Below the pieces are notes generated by a model. It ran no database searches, was not told the DNA's origin, and saw only the letters and a program-made list of their open reading frames with translations. The position numbers and the translations under genes were made by a program. A DNA stretch of 64,000 nt, from positions 550,001 through 614,000 of the forward strand of contig CAUEEP010000883.1 in the NCBI GenBank assembly GCA_958450365.1. Reading direction: 5' to 3'. Positions 33,181 through 46,100 of the stretch are shown one piece after another (position 1 is the first letter of the stretch; the number at the start of each line of letters is the position of its first letter). Origin of the DNA: Mesorhabditis belari (Eukaryota; Nematoda; Chromadorea; Rhabditida; Rhabditidae).

Positions 33181-34480
33181 AGAGGATGAAGCAGATGATG
33201 GCAATCCTCCTCAATGAAGACATACTTGGATCGGATCCTAAAAGCTTGGGATCAACTCCCTGAAGAGATGATGATGAAATCTTTCAAAAGCTTTCGAATC
33301 GGTATTGCACCAAATGGAGATGACGAGTTGATTCACTCTTTCAAACCGTCCGGATCGATTCTTTCTGGGGTAGAGGTTAGTTTTATTGTATTTATATTTG
33401 TATTTATTTGTATTTATTTGTATTTATAGTTGTATTTCATTTTTTCTGTATCAATTTTTAATCTTATTTTATCTAATTACAGGCGATGAAAAATGCTCGG
33501 AGAGAGAAGAAAATCGAAGAGCTTGACTCAAGGCAATCACATTGACGCCTTAAAGAACACGAGGGATAGATGTTCAAGAAAACGATGAATGATTCAAGAA
33601 GCGTTGAATTCATCGATTCGGATGTTTCTATTGATTTCGTTTATTAGTTCTTTTTGTTTCGTTTGACTGTTAAATTTTTAAATTGTTAAAACTAAATAGA
33701 AGCTAAAGAAAAAGTTTCCTTTTGAACAAATTATTTGAATGCATCCTAATTCGGTAACTTGAATACGAAAGATTACCTAAAAAACAATCAAAACTTACAC
33801 AGAACTTTTATGCTTGATTCTTTTCAATAATAGTTGCAAGGAATTTTCCGGCAATCACTTGTAAGTTTCAAATTTCCATAACTCTTTTTTGAATTCATAG
33901 CTCACAAAAATTTTTCCGAATATTTAATATCTGATTTAATGATTGCTTTGAGAAAACCTTTGAGAAAACTGTGAAAAAGAATTCACTTTCAAATTTCAGA
34001 TAATCAAATCCAATACTTTTCAGTGAATCCCACGAATCTTCACAAACAAAATGTTTAGTAATCTTTTGATTAACCACGAATTTATACGTATTAGCTGAAC
34101 ACAAATCTGTTGAGGTGAAAAGAGGGAAATGTAGGCAACTGATAAGGGGAAATGTATAAAAAGGAGTTGAAGCAATGAAAAAATGACAAAAGGAATTCCA
34201 AAGTTTTCTGAGTCTCTTCGAAAAGACCAAAGGATGAACACAATGGCAAAACTCAGCTTTGACAGGTTGGTGTATAAATTTGCTGCAAGTTAAGCAAGAT
34301 AGGTACCCAGTTTGGCTTTGACCAGGGTTGGGAAAAACCGTTTTTACCGAAATTGGAAGCGCGATCTTGAGCAAAACCCAATTGATCCCAACTTTCAAAC
34401 GAATTTTGATATTTTCAGAACCCTGAACTCTTTGCAAGACTCGGACGACCCGCTCGAGGTGACTATCGATGACTGGATGA
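33180..34480. mobile_element. Pogo/Tigger transposase C-terminal fragment plus inverted flank
   Basis: On the plus strand 33214-33385 reads ILKAWDQLPEEMMMKSFKSF and then RIGIAPNGDDELIHSFKPSG, a pogo/Tigger transposase C-terminus. 33480-33650 is the complement of 25500-25640, and 33890-34480 is the complement of 24600-25200. Frames are broken by stops and shifts. Confidence 0.65.
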
Positions 34481-34499
34481 AATAATTAATTGCATCACA

Positions 34500-35500
34500 T
34501 TGCATTGCATAATTGCATCACAAAAAATTCTCCGAATCTCCAAATTCAGATCTGATTTTTTCTATGAATCGTTTGTTAGCTAAGTAAATAAAACTGTGAA
34601 GGAAATAAAAGAAAAATCAGAAGAAACGGCAACAGCATTTGTACGAATTGTTTATTGAAGCATTTGATTTAAAATTGTTCATTCTAAGCGGCTCTGTGTT
34701 TCACTTCATTTCTTCTGCGTACCCTAAAGAACAAAGTCATATAGAACTCTAAGCAAAAGCACTGGTTTTTAAAAACTTCTCACCTTGCTATTCGCCATAC
34801 CGCTAGTGTGAGTGCTGACGCTCGTTGTACGATCAAACTAAAAATACAAATCATAATGCTTTTAACAATTTGGGTAAAAGCCAAAAGATAAAAAATCCTT
34901 ACTCTTCGTGCGTTCGCTCGGATTCGTATTCACCATTGAACTAAAATCAAAACCGTCAAAAGTTCATCATAAATCAATCAAGATACCATTCCTTTGTTGG
35001 ACCAGGATCCTAAAAAGAAAACAAGATGATTCGCTGAAGAGTAAGCACAAATGTGAAATGTTGTCGTTGAAGAAGATGAAGGTCCGTTCAATTCGAATCG
35101 GAGCTGCTTTCATGAATGCGCTCATATCCTCACATTGGTAACGTTATGGTCCGGTTTTTACATAAAGAATGAATCGTTCGTTCGTTTCGTTTATGATTAG
35201 TGCAATAAAAACACAAACATTGTATTTTCATCGATTACCATTCGGCCCCCACTGCTTCTTAAAGTCTCTGGGAAATCTGCTTATAAACTCGAGGGTGTGC
35301 TTTTTGAAATCCCATACAAAACTTAGCAGACTGATAACCTTTGACAGAGGTCTCGATAGCAGAAACGGAAAGCAGCTTTGGAATAGGCGTTGAATTCTGC
35401 GTTGAATAACCCATGGCACATGCCATTTGTGCCACCACATCAAGTTGATATATCTCTTGTTAGCATGATTGGAGGTTAACCCTTGCTGATCCATCGCGGA
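34500..35500. mobile_element. Inverted copy of pogo-family internal sequence
   Basis: The segment is the reverse complement of parts of 25830-26720, for example around the ATTCGAATCGGAGCTGCTTT run. It contains no intact frame. The end near 35500 is approximate. Confidence 0.55.
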
Positions 35501-35559
35501 ACTTCAAGGGATTTCTTCCTAAATTAAATTTCAGAGTATTTTTTTTTAACTTTCTTTGT

Positions 35560-36330
35560 TCGTTATCATCACTATTTTTTTAGATATAGATCTCGTTGGG
35601 AAATCGCTCGATGGATTCGCGGAATTCCAGGCTCAACGTGAAAAGGATGAACACAAGGAATTCTTCTGGAAAATGCAGGATGAATGAGTCGATCAAGATG
35701 TCAATGGAAACTCGGTGAACGCTGAAACTGAAAGTGGAGCGGATGAGCCAAATGTAAAGCAAAAAGAGAAAGGCTATGTGAAAACAAAGTTGGCTGCAAT
35801 AAAAATGGGCAAAGATGTTTCAATCGATGCGGCTACCACCTATGGAATAGCTCGAAGTTGCATGAAAAGTTACATCAACAAGAAGCCAATCTTGATCAGA
35901 TTCACGGAAAACTGAAAGGACTCAATTGATCTGGACGCCAACTAAATTCGGAAGAGATTGATACTGGATTGACTCAGTGGGTTCGAGATTGTCGGACAGA
36001 GAAGAAACGAGTGACGTGTCGAATCATTTGGATACAAGCGGCAACACAATTTGCTGCTGCTGAAATTGTTTTCAAGTGAAGCCAAATGGAAGTCGTCGTT
36101 TTTGCAGTGACACGGGTTTTCTCTGAGAGCCCCAACAACAACTTGCCAGAGTGCCCCAACAACCAAGCGAATTTGAGGTTGTCGTCAACCAAATGCCACA
36201 TGCCGCAACCAGCAGATTCAGCGTCGAATGCTCTGTTCAAACAACAAATTCGAGATCAATACGAGGACTGGATCGTGATCAAAGAGCTTCATTCAAGGCA
36301 ATCACATTGACGCCTTCAAGAACACCGAGG
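35560..36330 (+). pseudogene. Internally deleted pogo/Tigger transposase (CENP-B-like HTH plus C-terminus)
   Basis: The conceptual product shows, in order, an N-terminal helix-turn-helix (KLAAIKMGKDVSIDAATTYG), a CENP-B-type DNA-binding motif (LTQWVRDCRTEKKRVTC), a frame-shifted FSLRAPTT segment and then QPADSASNALFKQQIRDQYE. The last piece belongs near the end of the DDE domain, so most of the catalytic region is missing. Stops and frame changes separate the parts. It is a non-autonomous deletion derivative; family features are established for pogo/Tigger elements. Confidence 0.7.
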
Positions 36331-37380
36331 GAGAGATGTTCAAGAAAACGTTGAATTCATCGATTCGGATGTTTCTATTGAGTTCGCTTATTAGTTCTTT
36401 TTGTTTCGCTTGACTGTTAAGTTTTTCAATTGTTAAAACTAAATAGAAGCTAAAGAAAAAGTTTCCTTTGGAATGAATTATTTGAATGCATCCTAATTCG
36501 GTCACTTGAATACGAAAGATTACCTAAAACACAAGCAAAACTTTCACAGAACTTTTATGCTTGATTTTTTTCAATAATAGTTGCAAGGAATTTTCCGATA
36601 ATCACTTGTAAGTTTCAAATTTTCATAACTCATTTTTTGAATTCATTAACTCACAAAAATTTTTCCGAATATTTGCTATCTTATTTAAATATTTGATGAC
36701 TCATCACTTTTGAGAAAACTCTGAAAAAGAATTCACTTTCAAATTTCAGATAATCAAATCCAATACTTTTCAATGAATCCCACGAATCTTCACAAACAAA
36801 ATGTTTAGTAATCTTTTGATTAAACACCATTTTATACGTATTAGATGAACACAAATCTGTTGAGGTGAAAAGAGGGAAAATGTGGTCAACTGATAAGGGA
36901 AATGTATAAAAAGGAAGTGAAGCAACGAAAAAATGACAAAAGGAATACAAAAGTTTTGCTGAGTTTCTTCGAAAAGACCAAAGGATGAATTCAATGGCAA
37001 AACTCGGCTTTGACAGGTTGGTGTATAAATTTGCTGCAAGTTAAGCAAGATAGGTACCCAGTTTGGCTATGACCAGGGTTGGGAAAAACCGTTTTTGCCG
37101 AAATTGGAAGCGCGATCTTAACCAAAAGCCTAATGATCCCAACGAATTTTGATATTTTCAGAACCCTGAACTCTTTGCAAGACTCGGACGACCCGCACGA
37201 GGTGACTATCGATGAGAAATGGATGGACGTCTAACCCAGATCTGTACCACAAAAATTTCCCGAATCTCCAAATCCAGATCTGATTCTTTTCTATGAATAG
37301 TTTGTTAGCATGTACTGTGAATGAAATAAAAGAAAAAGCAAAAGAAACGACAATATAATTTGCACGAATCATTTATTGCT
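36330..37380. mobile_element. Pogo-family flank, inverted copy
   Basis: It matches the complement of 24490-25530, including the segment AACTCTTTGCAAGACTCGGA. It carries no transposase motif. Confidence 0.6.
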
Positions 37381-37529
37381 TTGATTCATCTTGGTGTGGA
37401 CTTGCTCCACATTTCCACAAATCTTTATTGTTCTCTGGTATTGATTGTGTTGACCATTGTCGACATCATCCATGAATAGAATTTGATCGGTTGGCATTTG
37501 CCGAGGTTTTTACAGATTCCGCGATAGCC

Positions 37530-38690
37530 TTTCTGGATTTCCGTTTTTCCCAACCCTGTTCATAGCCAAACTGGGTACCTATCTTGTTTAACTTGCAGCA
37601 AATTTATACACCAACCTTTCAAAGCCGAGTTTTGCCATTGAATTCATCCTTTGCTCTTTTCGAAGAGACTCAGCAAAAGTTTTGTATTCCTTTTGTCATT
37701 TTTTCATTGCTTCACTTCCTTTTTATACATTTCCCTTATCAGTTGACCACATTTCACTTTTTTCACTTCAAAGGATTTATTCATATAGTACGTATAAATT
37801 CGTGGTTAATCAAAAGATTACTAAACATTTTGTTTGTGAAAATTCGTGGGATTCACTGAAGAGTTTTGTTCCAATTGGATTGGGGTTTTAGGATTTGGTT
37901 ATTTGAAATTTGAAAATGAATTCTTTTTCAGTTTCTCAAAAGCGAGTCATCAAATATTTGATCCTTTTTTTTAGTTAATGAATTGAAAGGATGAGTTATA
38001 AAAATTTGGAACTTACAAGTGATTATCGACAAATTCCTTGGAACTATTATTGAAAAAAATCAAGCACAAAAGTTTTATGAAAGTTGTGATTGCTTTTTAG
38101 GTAATCTTTCGTATTCAAGTTACGTTTGGAATGAATTATTTGAATACATTCAAATAATTTGTTCAAAAGAAAACTTTTTCTTTAGTTTTTATTTAGTTTT
38201 AACAATTTAAAAATTTAACAGTCAAACGAAACAAAAATAACTAATAAGCGAACTCAATAGAAACATCCGAATCGATGAATTTAACGTTTTCTAGACCATC
38301 GCTCCTTCGGTGTTCTTTAAGGCGTCAATGTGATTGCCTTGAGTCAAGCTCTTCGATTTTCTTCTCTGTCCGAGCATTTTTCATCGCCTGTAATTAGATA
38401 AAATAAGATTAGAAATTGATACAGAAAAACAATTAAATAAATACAACCTCTACCCCAGAAAGAGTCGATCCGGACGGTTTGAAAGAGTGAATCAAGTCGT
38501 CATCTCCATTTGGTGCAATACTGATTCCACAGCTTTTGAAAGATTTCTGGATCATCTCTTCAAATGGCATGTGCCATGGGTTATTCAACACAGAATTCAA
38601 CGCCTATTCCAAAGCTATCCATTGATTGAAACATCTTTGCCCATTTTTATTGCAGCCAACTTTGTTTTCATGAGATGAGTTATCAAATAT
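37530..38690 (-). mobile_element. Pogo-family copy with HTH joined to C-terminus
   Basis: 37540-38230 repeats the flank in the orientation of 24.8-25.5 kb. On the minus strand 38690-38450 reads an HTH piece (MKTKLAAIKMGKDVSIN) directly before a C-terminal piece (KSFKSCGISIAPNGDDD). The DDE core is absent, as in an internal deletion. Confidence 0.6.
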
Positions 38691-38989
38691 TTAAATCAGA
38701 TATCAAATATTCGGACGTCCGCATCCGACCACACTCATTCTGGTCGCATTCGGACGTAACATTCGGACGGATTCGGACGGACATATACCTTATTCATGAC
38801 CTGAGATAAAGTGCGCTAGTGCGCTTAAGATTAATACACATCAATTCATACACATAACACGAAAAGGGTCGATAAAAAGCAACACCTTAAAAAGCAAAAC
38901 AGCAACAACAAAGATTAGAGGTCCGTTTGGCGCGAAAAAATCACGAGCGCTGACTTATATACGTTTTCTTTTAAAGATATTCAACTGTT

Positions 38990-39203
38990 TACCGTATTTT
39001 CTCTAGTAGTAGTGCACCCTGAGCGTCGCCTAAATTCCTTGAAAACCCGAAAAGCGCTTATCAGAACCTATCGATGTGGGGTCGGAAAATGTAGCTGACG
39101 ATGAGATCTTGTGGGGGATTCGAGTGTTGAGTTTCTGGGAAAACTTTGGAAACCGTAAAATAGGAACCAACTCGGCTCACCGGCTATTAGAGAAAATACG
39201 GTA
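38990..39203. repeat. Copy of the 222-bp MITE
   Basis: It starts TACCGTATTTTCTCTAGTAG and ends AGAGAAAATACGGTA. Confidence 0.85.
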
Positions 39204-40350
39204 ACAAAACTAATTTATTGACCTTTATTGACCTTTATTGACCTTTTCTTCTTTCTAAAATCATTACATTTAAACCATAGAGTCGGAACTCGGAACTCAG
39301 AAATGATAAGGGGAAATGTATAAAAAAAAGAAGTGAAGCAATGAAAAAATCACAAAAGGACTACAAAACTTTTGCTGAGTCTCTTCGAAAAGAGCAAAGG
39401 ATTCCATGATGACGTGTCTCAATGCTGAAATGGAATGAAGTATTTGACAATGAAGCAAGCAAAATTTGAGTACTTATCCAGTATCATTTTGTTCTATTCA
39501 ATCTAAAATTGATTCTACGTGGATTGTTTTTCTAATATTTTTCACTCTTTCAAGTACTAGAAGCACTAGAAGCATAGAAAGTACTAGGAGCATAGAATAG
39601 ACTAGGTTGGTTAGAAAATCCTCCATTCTAGACTCTTACTCTCCAGTAGAACAGCACTCCAATAGAGCAGAATTTCTCAACTCTCGAATATTGCAATCAA
39701 GATTGCAAACATTGAGCAAGCTAACTACTTTTCACTATCTTTGTTTTTTTTATGAGAAAACTATAAAAATTAGTTTTAAACTAGAGAAAAGGTAATTTTA
39801 TATACCTTTATTGACCTTTATTGACCTTTATCTACCTTTATTGACCTTTTCTTCTTTCTAAAATCATTTCATTTAAACCATTGAGTCGAAACTCGGAACT
39901 TGGGGCTAAACTTTTCGCTTTTACGTCATTGCTGGTGCTGTTAGATCGATTGATTGTTGATTTATCTTTCAAAAATTGTCATCCAAACAACTCGACAATT
40001 AGACCGTTTCAACGCACTCCCAATCTCCGCCCATGCTGTCCACTTGTTAGTCATTTTCCATTCCGAAATCCACTTTCTCCAGATCGTTTCCAAGTCGTCT
40101 CCAGTTTTCTCGAAATTCTTGCAAAGTCTCATTTGTCATTCCGTCTGGACGATATCGTTAAATCGTCTAACGAATTCTCATCGAATTTCTCTTCAAAACC
40201 CTGTCTTCAAAACCCTCAAAAGTTTTCTAACAAATTCCCATCGAATTTTTCATCTGACGTGGTCATTAATTCCCGGTTTCACACTTTAAATTCTACAAAA
40301 AGAGTGAACAGATCCAAGAAATCGTCATTCAAATTGCGTCAATCGAATTC
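39204..40350. other. Region before the TIL-type gene
   Basis: A short tandem repeat (TTGACCTTTA) occurs at 39215-39245 and again near 39800-39850. A 158-codon frame at 39881-40357 is serine-rich without recognisable domain and is more likely promoter or 5' UTR sequence. Confidence 0.35.
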
Positions 40351-40914
40351 ATGGTGAGTTTTTCCTGATGTTACTATGGTACGTTTAGTTTTCCATAGTT
40401 TGAAATTACAGTATGGATTTGGTAACGGACTACAGTATAATTACTTAAGCAATAAATGGGGCTGGCTGGCTGGCTTGGCAAGGATTTAATTGAGACAAAT
40501 CCAAACTTGACCTTGGCTTGGCTTGGCTTGGCTTGCAAAGAAAGTCAAAGCCAAGCCAAAAATCCTTGGTCTAAAGGGGATTGATCTAAAGGGTTAGGAA
40601 AGGTAGAGCTAAAGAACGATATTTCTGAGAAGAGCTCTTTCAATTTGAACAGTGTTCATTGTTGCAAACAGTAATTGAATTGGATGAGTGATTTGAATGG
40701 GATAATATGATCATAAGTTTATTACTAACAAGACGCCCAAACAATAGATTGATTGAGTAGATCGAATAGATTGAGTAGTTTTCTAAAACGTGTCCCTTTC
40801 TCTTTAATGCTATCTACTAGCTTTAACAAGTCAAGGGATAAACGAAAAAGCGAAAAGCCAAAGTGAACGCTTGGAAAATCGGCTCTTCGTTCATTTCTTT
40901 AAAAATGAACCCAC

Positions 40915-41598
40915 GCTTCGTTGACCGTTTTGTCGACTTTCGCAATCATCGCATCCAGTATTCTTGATTCGCTCTTTATTCGATTTTTCGCACGCTACAT
41001 CTGAAAATATAATCTAAAACAATAAGGGATAGTTTTCGAGTAAATATATTTAAATATATTTTTGAAATCTTTCTAAAACTTGTCCCTTTCTCTTTCTATC
41101 GTAATCTTGTCTCCAATTTTTATCCATTCACTCAACAAGGGTTCACAAAAGATACCAAAAAGTGGATAGATTGGATAGAGAAATTGAAGACTACAGGAAA
41201 AAGAAAGGGACATGTTTTAGAAGATTAGAAGAAGATTACTGCTATGTTTAGCAAGATTCACGTGTCCTCTTTCAAAAGCTATCGTACTTGTCTCTAGTTT
41301 TATGCAAAAATCTCACCTTCTGGTGCTGGGCAACTTTCGATTTTCACGCAAACACCCTTTACGAGTGAATTTGTCGATTCAAGTCTCGCGAAACCGTCTT
41401 TACAAACACATTTCTCTTTGCCAATTTCCGCCGGGCGTACTGTGCATTTCTAAATGTGCAATTATTAGATCAATATAGTTTCAGTTTCGTCTGTTCACAG
41501 TGTCAAACCTACACTTGATTGTCCTGTTATCTTTTTCCTTGTCAAACAATCGTCACATTCCGTTTTCTTCTTTTCCTCATTCTCTTTGCATTGAGGAT
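40915..41598 (-). pseudogene. Inverted copy of three TIL-module exons
   Basis: On the minus strand three exons with intact frames and splice sites are visible: 41598-41513, 41449-41317 and 41000-40915. They correspond to the plus-strand exons 46796-46881, 46951-47083 and 49257-49348 and read, for example, CVCKDGFARLESTNS and IKNTGCDDCESRQNGQ. The cysteine pattern is complete. No start, signal peptide or stop is attached, so it is a partial inverted duplication lying in the presumed first intron of the parent gene. It might still be used as exons of a separate transcript. Confidence 0.75.
41080..41222. repeat. Short MITE with TTCTAAAACTTGTCCCTTTC ends
   Basis: The left TTCTAAAACTTGTCCCTTTC is mirrored by GAAAGGGACATGTTTTAGAA on the right. 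Partial or complete relatives occur at 40780, 41740, 45575-45720, 47175 and (inverted) 49155-49200. Confidence 0.65.
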
Positions 41599-42049
41599 CT
41601 GTAAGCTATTGTCGACTTAGGCTTTACAAGATTCTCTACCGTAGTATCCGTGTCTACCGTAGTATCCGTGTCTTTGCCTATCTCCGCCGGGCGTATCTAA
41701 AACAATAAGGGATAGTTTTCAAGTAAATATATTTTTGAAATCTTTCTAAAGCGTGTCCCTTTCTCTTTTCACCGTGATCTTGTCTCCAATTTTTATTCAA
41801 TCTATTCACTTTTATATTTATTTATTCAATCTTCAATCAATCTTTTATATTCTTTTATATTCTTTTATATTCTTTTATATCTATTTATTCAATATCTATT
41901 CACTTCTTTCCATATCTTTTGTGATATGGAACAGAAAGAACGGGATTTCTGAGAAGAGCTCTTTCAATTTGAACAGTGCTCATTGCTGCAAACAGTAATT
42001 GAATTGGATGAGTGATTAGACGCACAGAATTAGACGAAAACTCATTGGC

Positions 42050-42200
42050 TAAATTTTCTCTCAAATAATCCATTTTCTGTTCCCTTTCTCTGAAGAAAAA
42101 GAAGAAAAAGAGATGAATTAAATGAAAAATAGAGGCAAAGCTACGGTAGAAAGAGAAAGAGAAAAGAAAATGGATTATTTGAGAGAAGTGTTAGCCAATG
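42050..42200. repeat. Inverted repeat with TCTCTCAAATAATCCATTTTC arms
   Basis: CTCAAATAATCCATTTTCTG is mirrored by AAAATGGATTATTTGAGAGA about 110 bp later. Confidence 0.6.
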
Positions 42201-42589
42201 CGTTGAATATCTTTAGCTTCATTGAAAAGAGGTTTAATCAGGCTTGAGGTAGATTATATAGAAACCATATAGAATCATAGGTAGATCATCTAGAAAATAA
42301 TTTGAATCTTTTATCTACTCTCAAAAGTCCACAAAACTCAAAATACTCAAAATACAAAAGGAAATCAAATTTAAAAGATTCATGGATCTAGAAAGCATAA
42401 AGTTTTCTTGCTACTTTATGTACTTGAAACAATCTTTTGAATCACTTTCGTGCTTTTTTCCAAAAGAAAATGTTGTAGAGGAGCTTAAGACGCATCTTTT
42501 GATATATTTGAGTTCTGAGAAAATGACTTTCTATATAGGTTTTACTTTAATACTTACTTTCATACTGTCCTACTGTAGTGAAATCTTCT

Positions 42590-43025
42590 ATAGACTATAG
42601 ACTTTAGACTTCTATAGGCTATAGACTTCTAGACTTCTAGACTATAGACTATAGGCTTCTCTAGACTACAGACTTCCATAGACTATAGACTTCTAGACTT
42701 CTAGACTATAGACTTTAGACTTCTATAGACTATAGACTTCTCTAGACTACAGACTTCCACAGACTATAGACTTCTAGACTTCTAGACTATAGACTTCTAT
42801 AGAAGATCTTCTATAGACTATAGACTTTAGACTTCTAGACTATAGACTTCTATAGAAAATCTTCTGTAGGCTATAGACTTTAGACTTCTATAGAAGATCT
42901 CCTATAGACTACAGACTTCCATAGACTATAGACTTCTAGACTTCTAGACTATAGACTTTAGACTTCTATAGACTATAGACTTCTATAGACTACAGACTTC
43001 CGTAGACTATAGACCTCTATAGACT
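42590..43025. repeat. Minisatellite of TAGACTTCTATAGACTA-type units
   Basis: Degenerate units of 10-17 bp rich in CTATAGACT cover about 430 bp just before the signal-peptide exon of the TIL-type gene. Confidence 0.9.
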
Positions 43026-43129
43026 AACTGTAGAATAGTTATAAGATTAACAATTTACATTAGCTCTAAACTAGTTTATTTTTTCACCTTTAATCTTTGA
43101 AAATTTGAAACCTCATATTTTTTTTTTAG

Positions 43130-46100
43130 GGGAGCTCAAAGTTGAAACTCGCGCTTCTCCTATTTGGTGAGTTTGTTAAAAAGTTTTCAATTGCTATACC
43201 TTTGATAAGAGCTATAAATAAATAGATAGAGTACGATTATAAATAAATCTACTATATATTGTTCTACTTATAGCCTTTTGAGCTACAAAAGTAACAAAAT
43301 CATTTTCAGGAATCAGTCATATGTTCACTGCAGTTGGTAAGTCTTTCAAAAAAAGGCTAAAAATTTTATTTAAATAAATCCTTGAAAACGCTTGGTTAAT
43401 GTTTCTGTTTTAAAAATGCCTTTTCTTATTTTATAATCGAATTCTTTAACAGCCCCGGAATGCTTGGATTTGAATGAGATAAAGAAGCCAAGTGATGGAT
43501 GTGATGATTGTGAGACAATCACAAATCATGAGCACACATATCCAAACGTGAGTTCGCCTAGATTATTCTACACTTCTTATGGTGAGGAGGGCATAGAATT
43601 GGAGACTAGCAAGTATCTATCTTTATATTTTTTTTGTTTAGGAAAAGCCATGCACACTGCAACCGATAAAGGAACCGATATGCACATGTAAGCCGGGTTT
43701 CGCGAGAAAGAAAGATCCGATTAATCTGCTTGACAATGGAACTTGTGTGCCTGTTGAGGAATGTCCCAAGATCGAGACAACTGATCCAGTGTAAGCTGCT
43801 TACGATTACGATTAGTCTACTAGTCTACTAGACTACTAGACTACTAGACTACTAGACTACTAGACTACTAGACTACTAGACTACTAGACTACTAGACTAC
43901 TAGACTACTAGACTACTAAACTACTAGTCTACTAGACTACTAGACTACTAGTCTACTAGACTACTAGACTACTAGTCTACTAGACTACTAGACTACTAGA
44001 CTACTAGACTACTAGACTACTAGACTACTAGTCTACTAGACTACTAGACTACTAGACTACTAGACTACTAGACTACTAGACTACTAGACTACTGACTACT
44101 AGACTACTAGTCTACTAGACTGCTTACGATTAGGATTAGTCTACTAGACTGTTGAGGAGTGTTCCAAGATCGAGACAACTGATCCAGTGTAAGCTGCTTA
44201 CGATTACGATTAGTCTACTAGACCGCCGGAAACGGTTAAACAAAACGGTAGTTTTGTTTTCTGGTAGTTAAAAGATTTCTTTCGGTAGCTTTTCCACCAA
44301 AAGTTCTCCGGTAACGCACTACGGGTACGTTCCTGCGCAAAAATGTGATAAAGACAGATCAAAAATCTGAATCTGAAATGTTGTATGCACTCCAGCTAAG
44401 AAATTTGCAATGGTACAGCACAGTACTGCAATGGTACAGTACTGGACAATGAAATATGATATTTGAAAAAAGATCGTGACTTTCGCGCGCCTGTAATTCC
44501 CTTGTCTTTGAGTTTAAACTATTAGTGTTATACATTTTCTGAAAGCTCTTTTCAAGGGCTACACGATGGTAATATTAATATTTAGAAATACGGTAAAGAC
44601 AAGGGAGCTACAGAGGCGCGAAAATGACGATCTTTTTTCAAATATGATATTTCATTGTCCAGTAGTGTATGTGGCCAAGATCTTAGCGCACAGACCATCA
44701 AATCTTCCGCCGCTTATTCCTCTTGTTTGAGTGCTCAGAATTTTTTCATTTTTTGCGAATTTCTTAGCTGGAATGCATACAACATTTCACAGGATTCAGA
44801 TTTTTGATTTGTCGTTTTTTGATTTTTTTGACTTCTGAACTGCAGTGTAACCCTCTTATGGTGGGAAAATTCCAACCCGAACCTAATTCCACCTTTATTT
44901 TATCAGCCGCTTCTTAACCGATTGCTCTGAAATTTTCTCTACAAGCTGATTTCTATCTTTAGACAAAATTTCAGACTAATCGGCCACGAAAAACGACGGT
45001 GGAATTAGTTTCCGCTTTAAAGGAGCTTTAAAGGAACTAAATAGGAGCTATAAAGGAGCTTTAAAGGAGCTTTAAAGGAGCTATAAAGGAGCTTTAAAGG
45101 CGCTTTAAAGGAGCTTTAAAGGAGCTTTAAAGGAGCTTTAAAGGAGCTTTAAAGGAACTAAATAGGAGCTATAAGTTTTCCCCATTACTATGTGTGTGAG
45201 AGCTGCTCGCGAGGCTAGACTTTGACTCTGAATGTACTAAAATATTGTTTGAGTCAAGGCTAACAATAAGATCAATCCGAAATTTAAAGAAATAGGATAG
45301 TTCCTCGGTGTCCTCCAGGACAAATCTCTGGACTCTTTGATGGATGCAATACTTGTGCGCAAGCTCTGTCAAAGGTATCGTTTTGTTAGCGTATTCGTTA
45401 ATTTTTGATTTGAAGCCTTCATGTATCAAGAAAAAAACAATGGGTTGTCATTGCTCAAAGCCGGGAACCAAATCAAACTCGAAAAAGGAATGCGTTCCGG
45501 AAGCTGATTGCAAAAACGATCAGCCAAGCGGCAGCGAAGGTTTCTCGAGAACTGAGTTGATTAAAATGCGTTTTCTAAAACGTGTCCTCTTTCTTCTTAT
45601 CGTAATCCTGTCTCCACTTTTTATATTTTTCGATATCTTGATATCTTTTGTGAATTCTCACAGAATCAGACAAAAGTGGATAGATTGGAGACAAGATTAC
45701 GGTAGTTCTTAGAAGTTGCCACGAATACTACGGTAGAAAATCTTGTAAAGCGTTTTTTGTTAGCTGTGCAACTCATACTGTAATTAAAATCAGAACTAAA
45801 GCAAGACTACGGTAGTGAACAAAGTTGACAAAGGCATAAGTAGAGGTTTTTTAACTCCTGTTCTACGTCTAAGCTTTTATCTACATTACATTTTACAGAG
45901 AATAGCTATTGAGGTGTAGTTTGAACTAAACGTTACTTACTAAAAATTTAAAACAGAGTTAAGGAACCAAATTGAGAGAGATAAGGAACAAAATTTGGAG
46001 AGATAGGGAACCAAATTCAGAGAGATAAGGAACCAAATTGAGAGGGATGAGGAACGAAGTTTAGAGAGATAAGGAACCAGATCTAGAGATGAGGAATCAA

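Noticed and set aside
39881..40357. 158-codon plus-strand frame before the TIL gene
   Set aside because: Serine/proline-rich composition without domain or conserved pattern; overlapping open frames in another phase suggest chance.
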